Part shown: piece after piece, positions 8,523-16,580 of the stretch
Position numbering within the stretch: the stretch's first letter is position 1
Layout: each line of letters opens with the position of its first letter
From: Arthrobacter bambusae
Lineage (GTDB): Bacteria; Actinomycetota; Actinomycetes; Actinomycetales; Micrococcaceae
Reading direction: 5' to 3'
Assembly: GCF_030812595.1 (NCBI RefSeq)
Contig: NZ_JAUSSZ010000014.1
Location: forward strand, 41,407-105,406
DNA length: 64,000 nucleotides
Made by a program: the position numbers and the translations under genes
Notes under the pieces: model-generated
What the model was told of the DNA's origin: nothing
The model's input: the letters and a program-made list of their open reading frames with translations, nothing else
Database searches by the model: none

Positions 8523-9751
8523 TTGCCTGCCTCCTTCTGGCTGGATGCCTCACGGGCGAGTTCATCGGCGAGCAGGGCGGACTGCTCCTTGAGTTGCGGA
8601 GTGGGTATGGAGAAGACATAGCGGAAGAGGTTCTGCGGATCGACCGGGACGTCCTCCCCCAGGCCTTCACGAAGCTGTGTGGCAACCGCCTCGGCTTTTG
8701 CCGCAATGCGGGCGGCACCGTCGTCGTCGAGCAGTCCACGATCGGTGAGATAGGAAGTCATCCGGCTGATGGGATCCTTGGCGGTCCATTCGGCCACTTC
8801 ACTGTCCGCCCGGTAGCGGGTTGCATCGTCGGCGTTGGTGTGGGCCTGCATGCGGTAGGTGTGGGCCTCGATCAGGAGCGGGCCGGAGCCTTCCCGGGCG
8901 AGCTTCACTGCCCTGTCGAGTACGGCGAGCAGCGCGACGAGGTCGTTGCCGTCGACGCGTTCACCGGCCATGCCGTAGCCCACGGCTTTGTGTGCCAGCG
9001 ACGGGGCTACGGACTGCTGGCTCAGTGGCACCGAGATGGCGTACTTGTTGTTCTGGACAAAGAAGATCACCGGGAGGTGGAAGACTGCCGCGAAGTTGAG
9101 GGCTTCGTGGAAGTCCCCTTCGCTGGTGGCACCGTCGCCGCACATTGCCAGCACCACGGTGTCCTCGCCGCGCAGCTTGGCTGCGTGGGCAACGCCGACG
9201 GCGTGCAGCAGCTGGGTGGTCAACGGAGTGCACTGGATGCCCACCTTGTGCTTGGTGGGGTCGTAGCCGCCGTGCCAATCGCCGCGGAAGATGGTCATCG
9301 CCTCCACCGGGTCTACACCCTTGGCCATGACGGCGACGGCGTCACGGTAGGTGGGGAACAGCCAGTCGCCTTCCCGAAGGCACAGGGCCGCGGCCACTTG
9401 GCACGCCTCCTGACCATGGCTGGACGGGTACACGGCCATGCGGCCTTGCCGGACGAGGGCGGAGTTCTGATCATTGACGCGGCGCCCGACGACGAGCTGT
9501 TCGTAGGCCGTCATGAGCTCGGCATCGCCGGGAATGGGGTATTCGTGGCCGGGTTCGGTGCCTTGTTCATCTTCGGGCTTGAGCACGCCGGTGGGATCGA
9601 CCATCTGGATCTGGTGGCGGGCAGGCAGCATGTAGTCTTCCACGCTGATGCCGAACTTGCGCCGCACTTCGGAAGCCTGGTCGTTTGAGTCGGTGCCGTC
9701 GGGCCGGGCGTCAGCCAGACCCTGGGCCTCGTGGTCCGCGGAGATCGTCAT
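8519..9751 (-). CDS. bkdA: branched-chain alpha-keto acid dehydrogenase E1 component, alpha subunit
   Basis: 410 residues; ATG with GAAGGACGG upstream. The TPP-binding motif is complete: GDGATSEGDFHEALNFA, ending at the conserved NN of FFVQNNKYA. The ~60-residue polar N-terminus is typical of actinobacterial E1-alpha. It decarboxylates the branched 2-oxo acid and passes the acyl group to E2 lipoate. It is the first gene of the bkdABC operon (4-base overlap, then a 2-base gap) and is divergent from an Lrp-type regulator. Confidence 0.93.
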   Translation of the reverse strand: MTISADHEAQGLADARPDGTDSNDQASEVRRKFGISVEDYMLPARHQIQMVDPTGVLKPEDEQGTEPGHEYPIPGDAELMTAYEQLVVGRRVNDQNSALVRQGRMAVYPSSHGQEACQVAAALCLREGDWLFPTYRDAVAVMAKGVDPVEAMTIFRGDWHGGYDPTKHKVGIQCTPLTTQLLHAVGVAHAAKLRGEDTVVLAMCGDGATSEGDFHEALNFAAVFHLPVIFFVQNNKYAISVPLSQQSVAPSLAHKAVGYGMAGERVDGNDLVALLAVLDRAVKLAREGSGPLLIEAHTYRMQAHTNADDATRYRADSEVAEWTAKDPISRMTSYLTDRGLLDDDGAARIAAKAEAVATQLREGLGEDVPVDPQNLFRYVFSIPTPQLKEQSALLADELAREASSQKEAGK

Positions 9752-9925
9752 TGGTCCGTCCTTCTTTATCCACTATTTGCCACAAGTATGTTCCATGGAG
9801 AAGTTTCGTATCCAGCGTCCGGCAGAATCATGGAAAAGCTTGCCGAAAACCTCTAGTCTGGAAGACAGATTGTCATTGTGAGCTGGGTAACGGGCCCGCA
9901 CCGTGGACGAATTGGAGGTGCGGTG
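9752..9925. promoter_or_regulatory. shared divergent control region of bkdABC and the Lrp-type regulator
   Basis: 174 bases between the divergent starts must hold both promoters. An inverted repeat TTCCATG (9791-9797) / CATGGAA (9829-9835) has half-site centres about 38 bp apart. The left half is itself part of the near-palindrome TTCCATGGAG. Lrp/AsnC octamers often bind pairs of such sites about the regulator and its neighbour, so this is a candidate BkdR-type operator by inference. Confidence 0.45.
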
Positions 9926-10387
9926 GTGGACGCAGAAATTGATCAGGCGGAGGTTCCCCTTGACCAAGTGGACAGGGACATCATTGCCGAGCTGACGCGC
10001 GACGGCCGGATGTCCGTCACTCAGGTTGCGGAGAACGTCCACATCAGCAGGGCGCACGCGTACTCGAGAATTTCCCGCCTGACTGGCGAAGGCGTGCTGA
10101 CCAAGTTCACCGCGCTGGTGGATCCCATCAAGGCGGGCCTGAAGTCATCGGCTTATGTCACCCTCAAGGTGCAGCAGCATTCATGGCGCGAGCTCCGCGA
10201 AGAGCTTCGGCTCATTCCGGAGGTACAGCACATTGCGCTGGTGGGTGGCGACTTCGACGTCATCCTGCTGGTCCGCGCCACCGACAATATTCATCTTCGC
10301 AGGGTCATCTTTGACCAGCTGCAGTCAATGCCGGGCGTGCAGGATACGCAGACGTTCCTGGTGTTTGAGGATCTGGATACGCGGTAG
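9926..10387 (+). CDS. Lrp/AsnC-family transcriptional regulator (BkdR-like)
   Basis: About 153 residues from GTG 9926, seven bases after GGAGG. The adjacent GTG 9923 and a GTG at 9878 are in frame but worse placed. An N-terminal helix-turn-helix (LDQVDRDIIAELTRDGRMSV, then HISRAHAYSRISRL) is followed by the RAM/AsnC ligand domain (VALVGGDFDVILLVRATD). These proteins sense amino acids or related metabolites. The divergent arrangement with bkdABC suggests that it controls branched-chain amino-acid catabolism and its own gene. Confidence 0.88.
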   Translation: MDAEIDQAEVPLDQVDRDIIAELTRDGRMSVTQVAENVHISRAHAYSRISRLTGEGVLTKFTALVDPIKAGLKSSAYVTLKVQQHSWRELREELRLIPEVQHIALVGGDFDVILLVRATDNIHLRRVIFDQLQSMPGVQDTQTFLVFEDLDTR

Positions 10388-10390
10388 GCG

Positions 10391-10522
10391 CTATCGGGAT
10401 AGGGCCAGGTAGACGACAGCTGCGGTTATACACAGCAAAACAAATAACCCCGCATACTTGAACCGTTTCCGCGTTGGATTGCGGTAAGGGTTGATGTCTA
10501 TATACGGCAAAGCGTGCTCCAT
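10391..10522 (-). CDS. possible 43-residue single-pass membrane protein
   Basis: The ORF has 43 residues: a polar N-terminus (MEHALPYIDINPYRNPTRKR) and one C-terminal transmembrane segment (YAGLFVLLCITAAVVYLALS). AGGAA lies nine bases before the ATG. It faces the Lrp gene tail to tail with a 3-base gap. The hydrophobic segment with positive residues just before it is what makes the frame credible. No family is recognised. Confidence 0.45.
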   Translation of the reverse strand: MEHALPYIDINPYRNPTRKRFKYAGLFVLLCITAAVVYLALSR

Positions 10523-10660
10523 TTTTGGATGTTCCTGAGAGTTCCCTGAATTAAGTATCGGCCATGTTGACACAGATGTAAGACCAGCACGGGCTGCCAC
10601 CTTCGAAACCGCGCAAATCAGCGCTCGGGAGCACCAGTGACGAAACAAAACTCGATGCGA

Positions 10661-10729
10661 GAACTGCCGGGTATGATGAGCAGGACCGCACGAAATATGC
10701 TGCTCTGGGGGCATGACTTCCGGCAGTTC
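10661..10729 (+). promoter_or_regulatory. nested inverted repeats in the leader of the Wzz/BY-kinase gene
   Basis: A perfect 10-bp stem, GAACTGCCGG (10661-10670) with CCGGCAGTTC (10720-10729), encloses a second perfect 6-bp stem, GAGCAG (10678-10683) with CTGCTC (10700-10705). The outer arm ends 13 bases before the Shine-Dalgarno of the kinase gene. It could be a structured 5' leader RNA or a widely spaced operator. No known riboswitch class is recognised. Confidence 0.5.
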
Positions 10730-10755
10730 CATCAACCGACTCAGGGGGATCCGGT

Positions 10756-12252
10756 TTGGACCTACGTGACTACTTGCGAATCTTGCGCAGGCATTGGGTT
10801 TTGATAGCGGCCGCCGCTCTCGCAGGCTTGCTTGTTGGCGGAGGCGCTTCTGTGCTGACGCCCCCCACATACACGGCCGAGACTCAGCTGTTTGTTGCCA
10901 TCCAAGGTTCCGGAACAATCCAAGAGCTTCAGCAGGGCAACACCTTCAGCCAGGCACGCGTTCAGTCCTATGTAAAGACCGTGGACTCGCCAGTAGTACT
11001 TCAACCTGTTATCGACAGCCTCGGGTTGTCCAGCACGGCGGAAGAACTAGCCAAGCAAGTGACGGCCACGACAGACGCCAACACGGTTCTCATTAATGTG
11101 GCGGTCACTGACCACTCCCCGGTTCAGGCGGCTGCGATCGCAGGTGCCGTCGCGAAGAGCCTAGTGACTGCCGTTGATTCCTTGGAAAAGCCTAAGACCG
11201 GCGGAGCTTCCCCGGTCAGCTTGTCAGTTATCAAACCCGCAATCGCACCGGCCAATCCCTCATCGCCCAATACGCGCCTCAATTTGCTTCTGGGTCTACT
11301 GGTTGGACTGGCTCTGGGGGTCGGGGCTGCCGTGCTGAGGACCACCCTCGATAATCGAATCCGCGGTGAGGCAGACTTGCGGCATGTAACGGACGCTCCG
11401 CTCTTAGGCGGAATTGCGTTCGACCTAGACGCCGAAAAGAAGCCACTTCTGACACAGACCGCCCAAAGGAGTCCCCGGGCCGAATCGTTTCGGCAGCTTC
11501 GGACAAATCTTCAGTTCGCAAACGTATCCCAGCACGCTAAGACTGTCCTAGTCACGTCATCCGTACCTGGCGAGGGAAAGAGCACCACATCAACGAATCT
11601 AGCTATTGCACTCGCTCAAGCAGGGCAGACAGTGTGCCTGCTCGACGCCGACCTGCGTCGGCCCGCAGTAAATGACTACTTGGGTCTGGACAGAGGTGCA
11701 GGCCTCACCACCGCTTTGGTGGGACTAGCCGATGTAAATGATCTCCTTCAGCCTTGGGGTGAAGACAATCTGTTCGTGCTTACGTCCGGCCAGATTCCGC
11801 CGAATCCGAGCGAACTCCTTGGCTCCGAAGAGATGAAGGACCTTATTGCGCGCCTTGAACGCGCGTTTGATGCCGTCATCATCGATGCACCACCGCTCCT
11901 TCCAGTTACAGATGCAGCGGTTCTGTCCCAACATGTCGGCGGAGTAGTAGTGGTCGTCGGATCTCAAAAACTCACTCGGCAGGACCTCCAGAGGTCGCTT
12001 GCTGCCCTTGACATGGTGGGCTCGAAAGTACTCGGTATCGTTCTTAACCGACTTCCGGTCAAGGGCCCGGACGCCTACGCCTACAGCTACTACGCACACG
12101 ACGAGACGCCCAAGGCTAAGTCCAAGGAGGGAAAGGCGCGACCTCCAGCACCAAACGCGTCCAGACGGCCCGATCCCTTATTCGATCAGGGTCAAGAGGC
12201 AACTCCTCCAGAGGCTCGCCCGGCACGTAGTTTTCCGATGTCCCGCAGATAA
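10756..12252 (+). CDS. polysaccharide co-polymerase / bacterial tyrosine kinase fusion (Wzz-CpsD type)
   Basis: 498 residues from TTG, seven bases after AGGGGG. The N-terminal Wzz domain has two membrane segments (residues ~16-35 and ~176-196) around an outer loop. The cytoplasmic BY-kinase domain has Walker A (SSVPGEGKSTTSTNLA), Walker A' (CLLDADLRRP) and Walker B (VIIDAPPLLP). A Tyr cluster (AYAYSYY, ~438-444) near the C-terminus is the likely autophosphorylation site, followed by a Pro/Lys-rich tail. It sets chain length and drives the assembly cycle of the polysaccharide machine. The partner phosphatase is probably the Wzb-like gene at 27195. Confidence 0.92.
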   Translation: MDLRDYLRILRRHWVLIAAAALAGLLVGGGASVLTPPTYTAETQLFVAIQGSGTIQELQQGNTFSQARVQSYVKTVDSPVVLQPVIDSLGLSSTAEELAKQVTATTDANTVLINVAVTDHSPVQAAAIAGAVAKSLVTAVDSLEKPKTGGASPVSLSVIKPAIAPANPSSPNTRLNLLLGLLVGLALGVGAAVLRTTLDNRIRGEADLRHVTDAPLLGGIAFDLDAEKKPLLTQTAQRSPRAESFRQLRTNLQFANVSQHAKTVLVTSSVPGEGKSTTSTNLAIALAQAGQTVCLLDADLRRPAVNDYLGLDRGAGLTTALVGLADVNDLLQPWGEDNLFVLTSGQIPPNPSELLGSEEMKDLIARLERAFDAVIIDAPPLLPVTDAAVLSQHVGGVVVVVGSQKLTRQDLQRSLAALDMVGSKVLGIVLNRLPVKGPDAYAYSYYAHDETPKAKSKEGKARPPAPNASRRPDPLFDQGQEATPPEARPARSFPMSRR

Positions 12253-12335
12253 AACCCGCTCAGTGCTCTGACTGTACTCGGAGTACTTGCCGTTGAGGTC
12301 GGTCTTAATCTCGCGTTTGTAAAGGGTTATCACCA

Positions 12336-13133
12336 ATGCGTTCTCAAGCCTTTCAACTCCCCGCGCAGGAACTTGCAGGGGTCCCTCTGGTTCAAGCCTC
12401 CCTACGTGATGCCACCGAGGAACTCTGTCGTCTAGCAAAGGTCCAAGGCCGGCCGCGTGGATTCAGCTTCCATTTGGTCAACGCGTACACCGTTGCTCTT
12501 GCGCATCGAGATGATCGATATGCGAAGCTGTTAGCTACCTCAACGGCCAACTTTCCCGACGGCAAGCCGCTGACCTGGTGGAAACCTCGAAGCGGAAAGC
12601 GACTTCAACAAGTTCGCGGACCACGGCTCTTCGAAGAAGTCATGAACGTCGGTCGAGAATCAGACGTCAGGCATTTCTTGCTCGGCGCGACTGAGGAAAC
12701 ACTCTCCCAGCTGGAGGCCAGCCTTCAAGCTAGGCACCCCGGGGTCAACATCGTCGGAAGCTTCAGTCCCCCCTTTCGAACGATGACCCAGGACGAGATC
12801 CGCCATCAGGACAAAGCAATAGCAGATTCATCGGCGGAAATTGTCTGGGTGGGCCTGGGAACTCCTAAACAGGATTGGGAAGTTGAGAGGATTGCGTCGG
12901 AATTACCAGTCCTGGCCGTTGCGGTCGGTGCTGCCTTCGACTTCTCTGCCGGAACCAAACGTAGAGCCCCTGAGTGGATTTCGAAATTGGGATTCGAATG
13001 GTTGTTCAGGCTTTTATCAGAACCTCGTCGGCTGTGGAGGCGGTATCTCATCGGAAACCTCGTGTTCCTTTGGGCGGTTGCCAGGCACCGTTCAAGAACC
13101 GATGACTCCCCTGAAGGAGTCCGCGTTGATTAG
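12336..13133 (+). CDS. WecG/TagA/CpsF-family glycosyltransferase (GT26)
   Basis: 265 residues; ATG with AAAGGG upstream. The family pattern is present: FHLVNAYTVALAHRD, then FPDGKPLTWW, RGPRLFEEV, and the late VGLGTPKQDWEVERI with AVGAAFDFSAGTKRRAPEW. GT26 enzymes add a UDP-activated N-acetylhexosamine-type sugar (for example ManNAc or ManNAcA) to a lipid-linked acceptor on the cytoplasmic face. It likely adds the second or a later sugar of the repeat unit. Its end overlaps the next gene by eight bases. The exact donor sugar cannot be read from sequence. Confidence 0.88.
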   Translation: MRSQAFQLPAQELAGVPLVQASLRDATEELCRLAKVQGRPRGFSFHLVNAYTVALAHRDDRYAKLLATSTANFPDGKPLTWWKPRSGKRLQQVRGPRLFEEVMNVGRESDVRHFLLGATEETLSQLEASLQARHPGVNIVGSFSPPFRTMTQDEIRHQDKAIADSSAEIVWVGLGTPKQDWEVERIASELPVLAVAVGAAFDFSAGTKRRAPEWISKLGFEWLFRLLSEPRRLWRRYLIGNLVFLWAVARHRSRTDDSPEGVRVD

Positions 13134-13671
13134 GGCGTTATCTCGGTTCGTCCTACGGAAACTGGCAGTCCGAAAAAATGTCGTGGTCGGTGACAACTTC
13201 CATGTCGGCGTTGGAACGATTATTTGGGCGCCGCAACGCCTATCGATAGGCAACGACGTCTATGTCGGCAAGAACGCCACCATACAGGTCGACGGGATGA
13301 TCGGCGACGGGGTTCTTGTCGCCAACGCTGTTGGCATCATAGGAAGAACAGACCACGAAACTCGAACCGTTGGAGTGCCAATTCGCCGTGCCGAATGGGT
13401 AGGCGACAACCCAAAAGCCCTAAGCAAACAAACGTTAGTCGGCTCTGATGTCTGGATTGGCTATGGCGCGGTCATCCTGTCCGGGGTGACGATCGGCGAC
13501 AGCGCCATCATCGCGGCCGGGTCTGTCGTCACACGTGATGTCGCGCCGAACACGGTCGTTGCAGGTTCACCCGCTACTTTCAGAAAATATCGGTTTAGCG
13601 AACCGGATTTCATGACTCATTGGGCGGAACTGAACCGACGCGGCATCCATCGTTTACTGGAAGAAGGCTGA
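13126..13671 (+). CDS. left-handed beta-helix (hexapeptide) O-acyltransferase
   Basis: About 181 residues. TTG 13126 was chosen because AAGGAG lies six bases upstream; ATG 13102 is in frame but has no ribosome site. Hexapeptide repeats run through the protein (VVVGDNFHVGVGTIIW, IGNDVYVGKNATI, VGSDVWIGYGAVILSGVTIG, DSAIIAAGSVVTRDV). The conserved 'PNTVVAGSPATFRK' end marks the WcaF/NodL/CysE-type acetyltransferase family. It probably acetylates a sugar of the repeat unit. It overlaps the GT26 gene by 8 bases and is followed at once by a GT4 gene, so the three are co-translated. Confidence 0.85.
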   Translation: MIRALSRFVLRKLAVRKNVVVGDNFHVGVGTIIWAPQRLSIGNDVYVGKNATIQVDGMIGDGVLVANAVGIIGRTDHETRTVGVPIRRAEWVGDNPKALSKQTLVGSDVWIGYGAVILSGVTIGDSAIIAAGSVVTRDVAPNTVVAGSPATFRKYRFSEPDFMTHWAELNRRGIHRLLEEG

Positions 13672-13672
13672 C

Positions 13673-14803
13673 ATGCGCGTTGCGATCATCCACCCCTGGT
13701 TCCCTCAGTATCGCAAGCCATTTTTCGATAAGCTGCTTGAATTGGCGTCGGAGCAAGGCATCCGGATCGATATTTTCCACGGGAACCCGCCGCCGGAGTG
13801 GCAGGAACGTGGCGACTCTGTTAGTGAGCCTTACGCAACGCGAATGAATACCAAATTCTTCAACATACGCGGTAGAAGTCTTGTCTACAAGTCACCGGTT
13901 TCGATTTGGCAAAAAGGCCCATACGACGTGGTCGTATTGGAACAGGCTGTCAGGAACCTCGAGACCTACCAGCTTCTGTTACGCCGCCAAGGAGCTCACG
14001 TGGCCTTCTGGGGCCATGGAAAGACGTACACAAAAAGCACTGGACGAGCCCAGGAATGGTTCAAACAGTTCCTGACTAGAAGAGGCGAATGGTTCTTCTC
14101 CTACACCAAAGGGGGAGAAGCTGCGGTCAGGGCCGCTGGTTTCCCCGCCAACAGAATCACAATTGTTCAGAACTCCGTAGATTCAACCGAACTACGGAAC
14201 CTGATCTCTAAAATCACTGATGTATCGAAACAAACTTTCGCAGACAAGCACGACCTTCGAGGTAAGACTGGGATCTTCATCGGCGGGCTTGACGACTCCA
14301 AGCGTCTCGAATTTCTACTTGAAGCCGCACAGCAGGTCCACTCAAGCGATCCGGAATTCCGACTAATTATTGCAGGCAACGGTTCAAGGCGAGACTTGGT
14401 GCAAAGTGCCGCAGATAGCAACCCATGGATTGCGTACTTGGGTTCTCTGTTCGGCGAAGAAAAAGCCCTCGCCCTGGCATCCGCGGAAGTGCTTCTCATG
14501 CCAGGCAGAGTCGGCCTCGTGGCAGTGGACAGCTTCGCCAGCACTACCCCGATAGTAACCACAGATTGGCCGCTGCACGCCCCAGAATTCGAATATCTCC
14601 AGCCGGGTCACAATGCCGTCGTGACTAGGGATGACATGAAGGAATACTCTACTTCGATTGTAGAGTTGCTGAATGATACTGAAGCTTTGGACGGGCTAAA
14701 GAGGGGCACCGAGGAATCTGCCGAAGTGTACTCAGTTCACAACATGGCTTCCAACTTTCTGCAGGGCTTGACGTCCCTGCGAAAACAAGTCCACGTGAAG
14801 TAG
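13673..14803 (+). CDS. glycosyltransferase, GT4-like GT-B fold
   Basis: 376 residues, starting one base after the previous stop. The N-terminal Rossmann start is MRVAIIHPWFPQYRKPFF. A basic middle part (YTKGGEAAVRAAGFPANRI) is followed by the C-terminal donor-binding half with IFIGGLDDSKRLEFLLEA, 'LIIAGNGSRRDLV' and 'SAEVLLMPGRVGLVAVDSFAS', where GT4 enzymes place the E-x7-E region; the classical glutamates are less clear. It is predicted to transfer a nucleotide sugar in the cytoplasm during repeat-unit assembly. It ends tail to tail with the minus-strand cluster. Donor unknown. Confidence 0.85.
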   Translation: MRVAIIHPWFPQYRKPFFDKLLELASEQGIRIDIFHGNPPPEWQERGDSVSEPYATRMNTKFFNIRGRSLVYKSPVSIWQKGPYDVVVLEQAVRNLETYQLLLRRQGAHVAFWGHGKTYTKSTGRAQEWFKQFLTRRGEWFFSYTKGGEAAVRAAGFPANRITIVQNSVDSTELRNLISKITDVSKQTFADKHDLRGKTGIFIGGLDDSKRLEFLLEAAQQVHSSDPEFRLIIAGNGSRRDLVQSAADSNPWIAYLGSLFGEEKALALASAEVLLMPGRVGLVAVDSFASTTPIVTTDWPLHAPEFEYLQPGHNAVVTRDDMKEYSTSIVELLNDTEALDGLKRGTEESAEVYSVHNMASNFLQGLTSLRKQVHVK

Positions 14804-14814
14804 TCAGCTCTCCA

Positions 14815-15762
14815 TTAGCCGGCTGCTCCGATTTTCCGGGAAAGATACCCTCGGATTTCGAGTACATACCCAGCAGCGGTCGCCAAATGCGCGTTGGCCC
14901 GTACAGCATCTGAGGGGCTTCGATGTATAGCTGCGCGAACTCGCAACAATAGTGCACGTGCCACCAAACCTACGAAGGAGACGGCCAAGCTCGCAGACCC
15001 CGAATGGCCGTCCAGGACCAATCTAGCCCAGACGCGACCAGCGGCTTTTCGCCTGTCCATTACCCAGCGAATTTCAAGACGGTCGGCGGTGACTGCTTCC
15101 CACGCCCATGCGCCCAGGACGTGAACGATCTTATAGCCCTCCGCAGTCAAGGCCGATGTCACCGCAGTGTCCTCACCCGGACCGTTCAGGAAGGGCCGGG
15201 GAACCTTGCATACCGAGTTTTGGAGGGCAGATGGAGAAATAAGGATATTTCCAAAACCGGCGTGACGCCGTACTGCCCCGTCAGCATACTCTGGCCTGGA
15301 CCACGCCCAAGCTCCTTCGGCCCAATTAGGATATTCATCAGGAAGACGTGGACGCACCGGGCCAACGAAAACATCACCTTGCCAAAGGTCTGGCGCCGCC
15401 AGAAATTCTTGAAGCCATGCAGGGCCGGGCATCTGATCATCGTCGAAAAAGATGAGCCATTCGCCCTCAGTCACCGACGAAAATGCGAGATTCCTCGCAT
15501 GGCCTACGCCAGGGTTAGGTTCATGACAATAAGTGAATAGATCTTTATCGACAGCGCTTCTACGGAGGTCTAGACAGGAGCTTGCCGAGCCTTCTGGATC
15601 ATTGTCAATAACAAGAATTCTAACGACAAATCCAGGCGAAAGTTCTTTGACCTGTCGGTATATCTCATCGAGCAACCTTGGAAGTAAGCCCTCGCGCTTA
15701 TATGTGCAAATGGCTATAACTGCGGCCCGTCGCACACCTTCCGGAAATCGCGAACGGATCAC
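14815..15762 (-). CDS. family 2 glycosyltransferase
   Basis: About 315 residues from a GTG that overlaps the fucosyltransferase stop by four bases (GTGA). The open frame extends further upstream, but there it only shadows that gene. GT-A features: AVIAICTYKREGLLPRLL at the start, the nucleotide-binding VIDNDPEG, the FFDDDQMPGPAWL metal-binding DDD, and 'NGPGEDTAVTSAL' carrying the ED acceptor motif. The C-terminal ~70 residues include a hydrophobic stretch (SLAVSFVGLVARALLL) that may anchor it to the membrane. Adds a sugar to the lipid-linked unit; specificity unknown. Confidence 0.85.
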   Translation of the reverse strand: MIRSRFPEGVRRAAVIAICTYKREGLLPRLLDEIYRQVKELSPGFVVRILVIDNDPEGSASSCLDLRRSAVDKDLFTYCHEPNPGVGHARNLAFSSVTEGEWLIFFDDDQMPGPAWLQEFLAAPDLWQGDVFVGPVRPRLPDEYPNWAEGAWAWSRPEYADGAVRRHAGFGNILISPSALQNSVCKVPRPFLNGPGEDTAVTSALTAEGYKIVHVLGAWAWEAVTADRLEIRWVMDRRKAAGRVWARLVLDGHSGSASLAVSFVGLVARALLLRVRAAIHRSPSDAVRANAHLATAAGYVLEIRGYLSRKIGAAG

Positions 15763-16580
15763 ATTGACGCCCAGGTGTCCGGGACCAGCCGAGATGAGTC
15801 CAGTGTGGGCTCCGCAAACCACGCGGATGGCGCTATCACGTCGCCACCGGACATCGACACCAGAAATGCGGCCCACCAACTAAATGAGCTATTGGCGGTA
15901 ATCAGAGCGGCAGACGTGGACATGCGTACGAAATCCTCCGAATCGCGCGTATGGGCAATTCGAATATTCGCCCCTAGTGGCAAAACGTTCTCTGTCGCCC
16001 AGCGTCTATCATCAGAGTAGACGACGAAATTTGTGTATCCATTTTGTTCCATACGCTTTATCGCGCGTTTATAGTAGCTTAACGGTAGGGCTCCCATCAC
16101 TGCCGCCGCTTTCGGATCTGAGACGTAGTCACCTCGCCTCACATGGATTGCACAAGTTTCACCCGGCGGCTCATCGGCTCGTCCAACCCACTGCTCGATA
16201 TCTCGGAAAACACTGTCTTTTGCTTCAAAAAAATAGTCCATTGATTGCCAGTATCCCCAATGCAAGTTAACCAACCGCGGCGAAGCATCGATTCTTCTAG
16301 GCGGCAACTCCTGCTCTTCAATCCGCACAAATCCATTCTTGCGAAGGAATGACATCGAATCAGATGCCCCTACTTTGCGCCAAAAGAAACTCGGCAGCGA
16401 AACGAGCTTCGAGTTCGGAATCAGGCCGCGCAATGCGAATCCTCGTCCAAGCTGGTTTCCTCGATCGTAAAGGACAAGATGACCTTCGCGATTCAACCTC
16501 TGCCCGTACGCCCAAGCAAAAAGCTGATTTCCAAATCCACCACGCAAAGCCACGACGCTTACAGGGCGAAGGAAAGACAT
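15759..16580 (-). CDS. alpha-1,2-fucosyltransferase-like (GT11)
   Basis: 273 residues. All three GT11 hallmarks are visible: an N-terminal GGFGNQLFAWAYG (residues 14-26), the GDP-fucose-binding HVRRGDYV (146-153), and the C-terminal 'ITANSSFSWWAAFL'. The start codon overlaps the flippase stop by one base (TAATG), so translation is coupled. The gmd and fcl genes 3 kb away make the donor GDP-L-fucose, so a fucosyl branch or backbone residue in the polysaccharide is strongly predicted. The acceptor position is inferred from the family only. Confidence 0.9.
   Translation of the reverse strand: MSFLRPVSVVALRGGFGNQLFAWAYGQRLNREGHLVLYDRGNQLGRGFALRGLIPNSKLVSLPSFFWRKVGASDSMSFLRKNGFVRIEEQELPPRRIDASPRLVNLHWGYWQSMDYFFEAKDSVFRDIEQWVGRADEPPGETCAIHVRRGDYVSDPKAAAVMGALPLSYYKRAIKRMEQNGYTNFVVYSDDRRWATENVLPLGANIRIAHTRDSEDFVRMSTSAALITANSSFSWWAAFLVSMSGGDVIAPSAWFAEPTLDSSRLVPDTWASM

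Noticed and set aside
8594..9688. 364-residue plus-strand ORF
   Set aside because: It is entirely antisense to bkdA, whose TPP motif and operon overlaps are certain; the translated sequence is His/Gly/Val-rich without a family.
12841..13125. N-terminal extension of the hexapeptide acyltransferase
   Set aside because: It overlaps the certain GT26 coding sequence, and a TTG with AAGGAG exists at the end of that gene.
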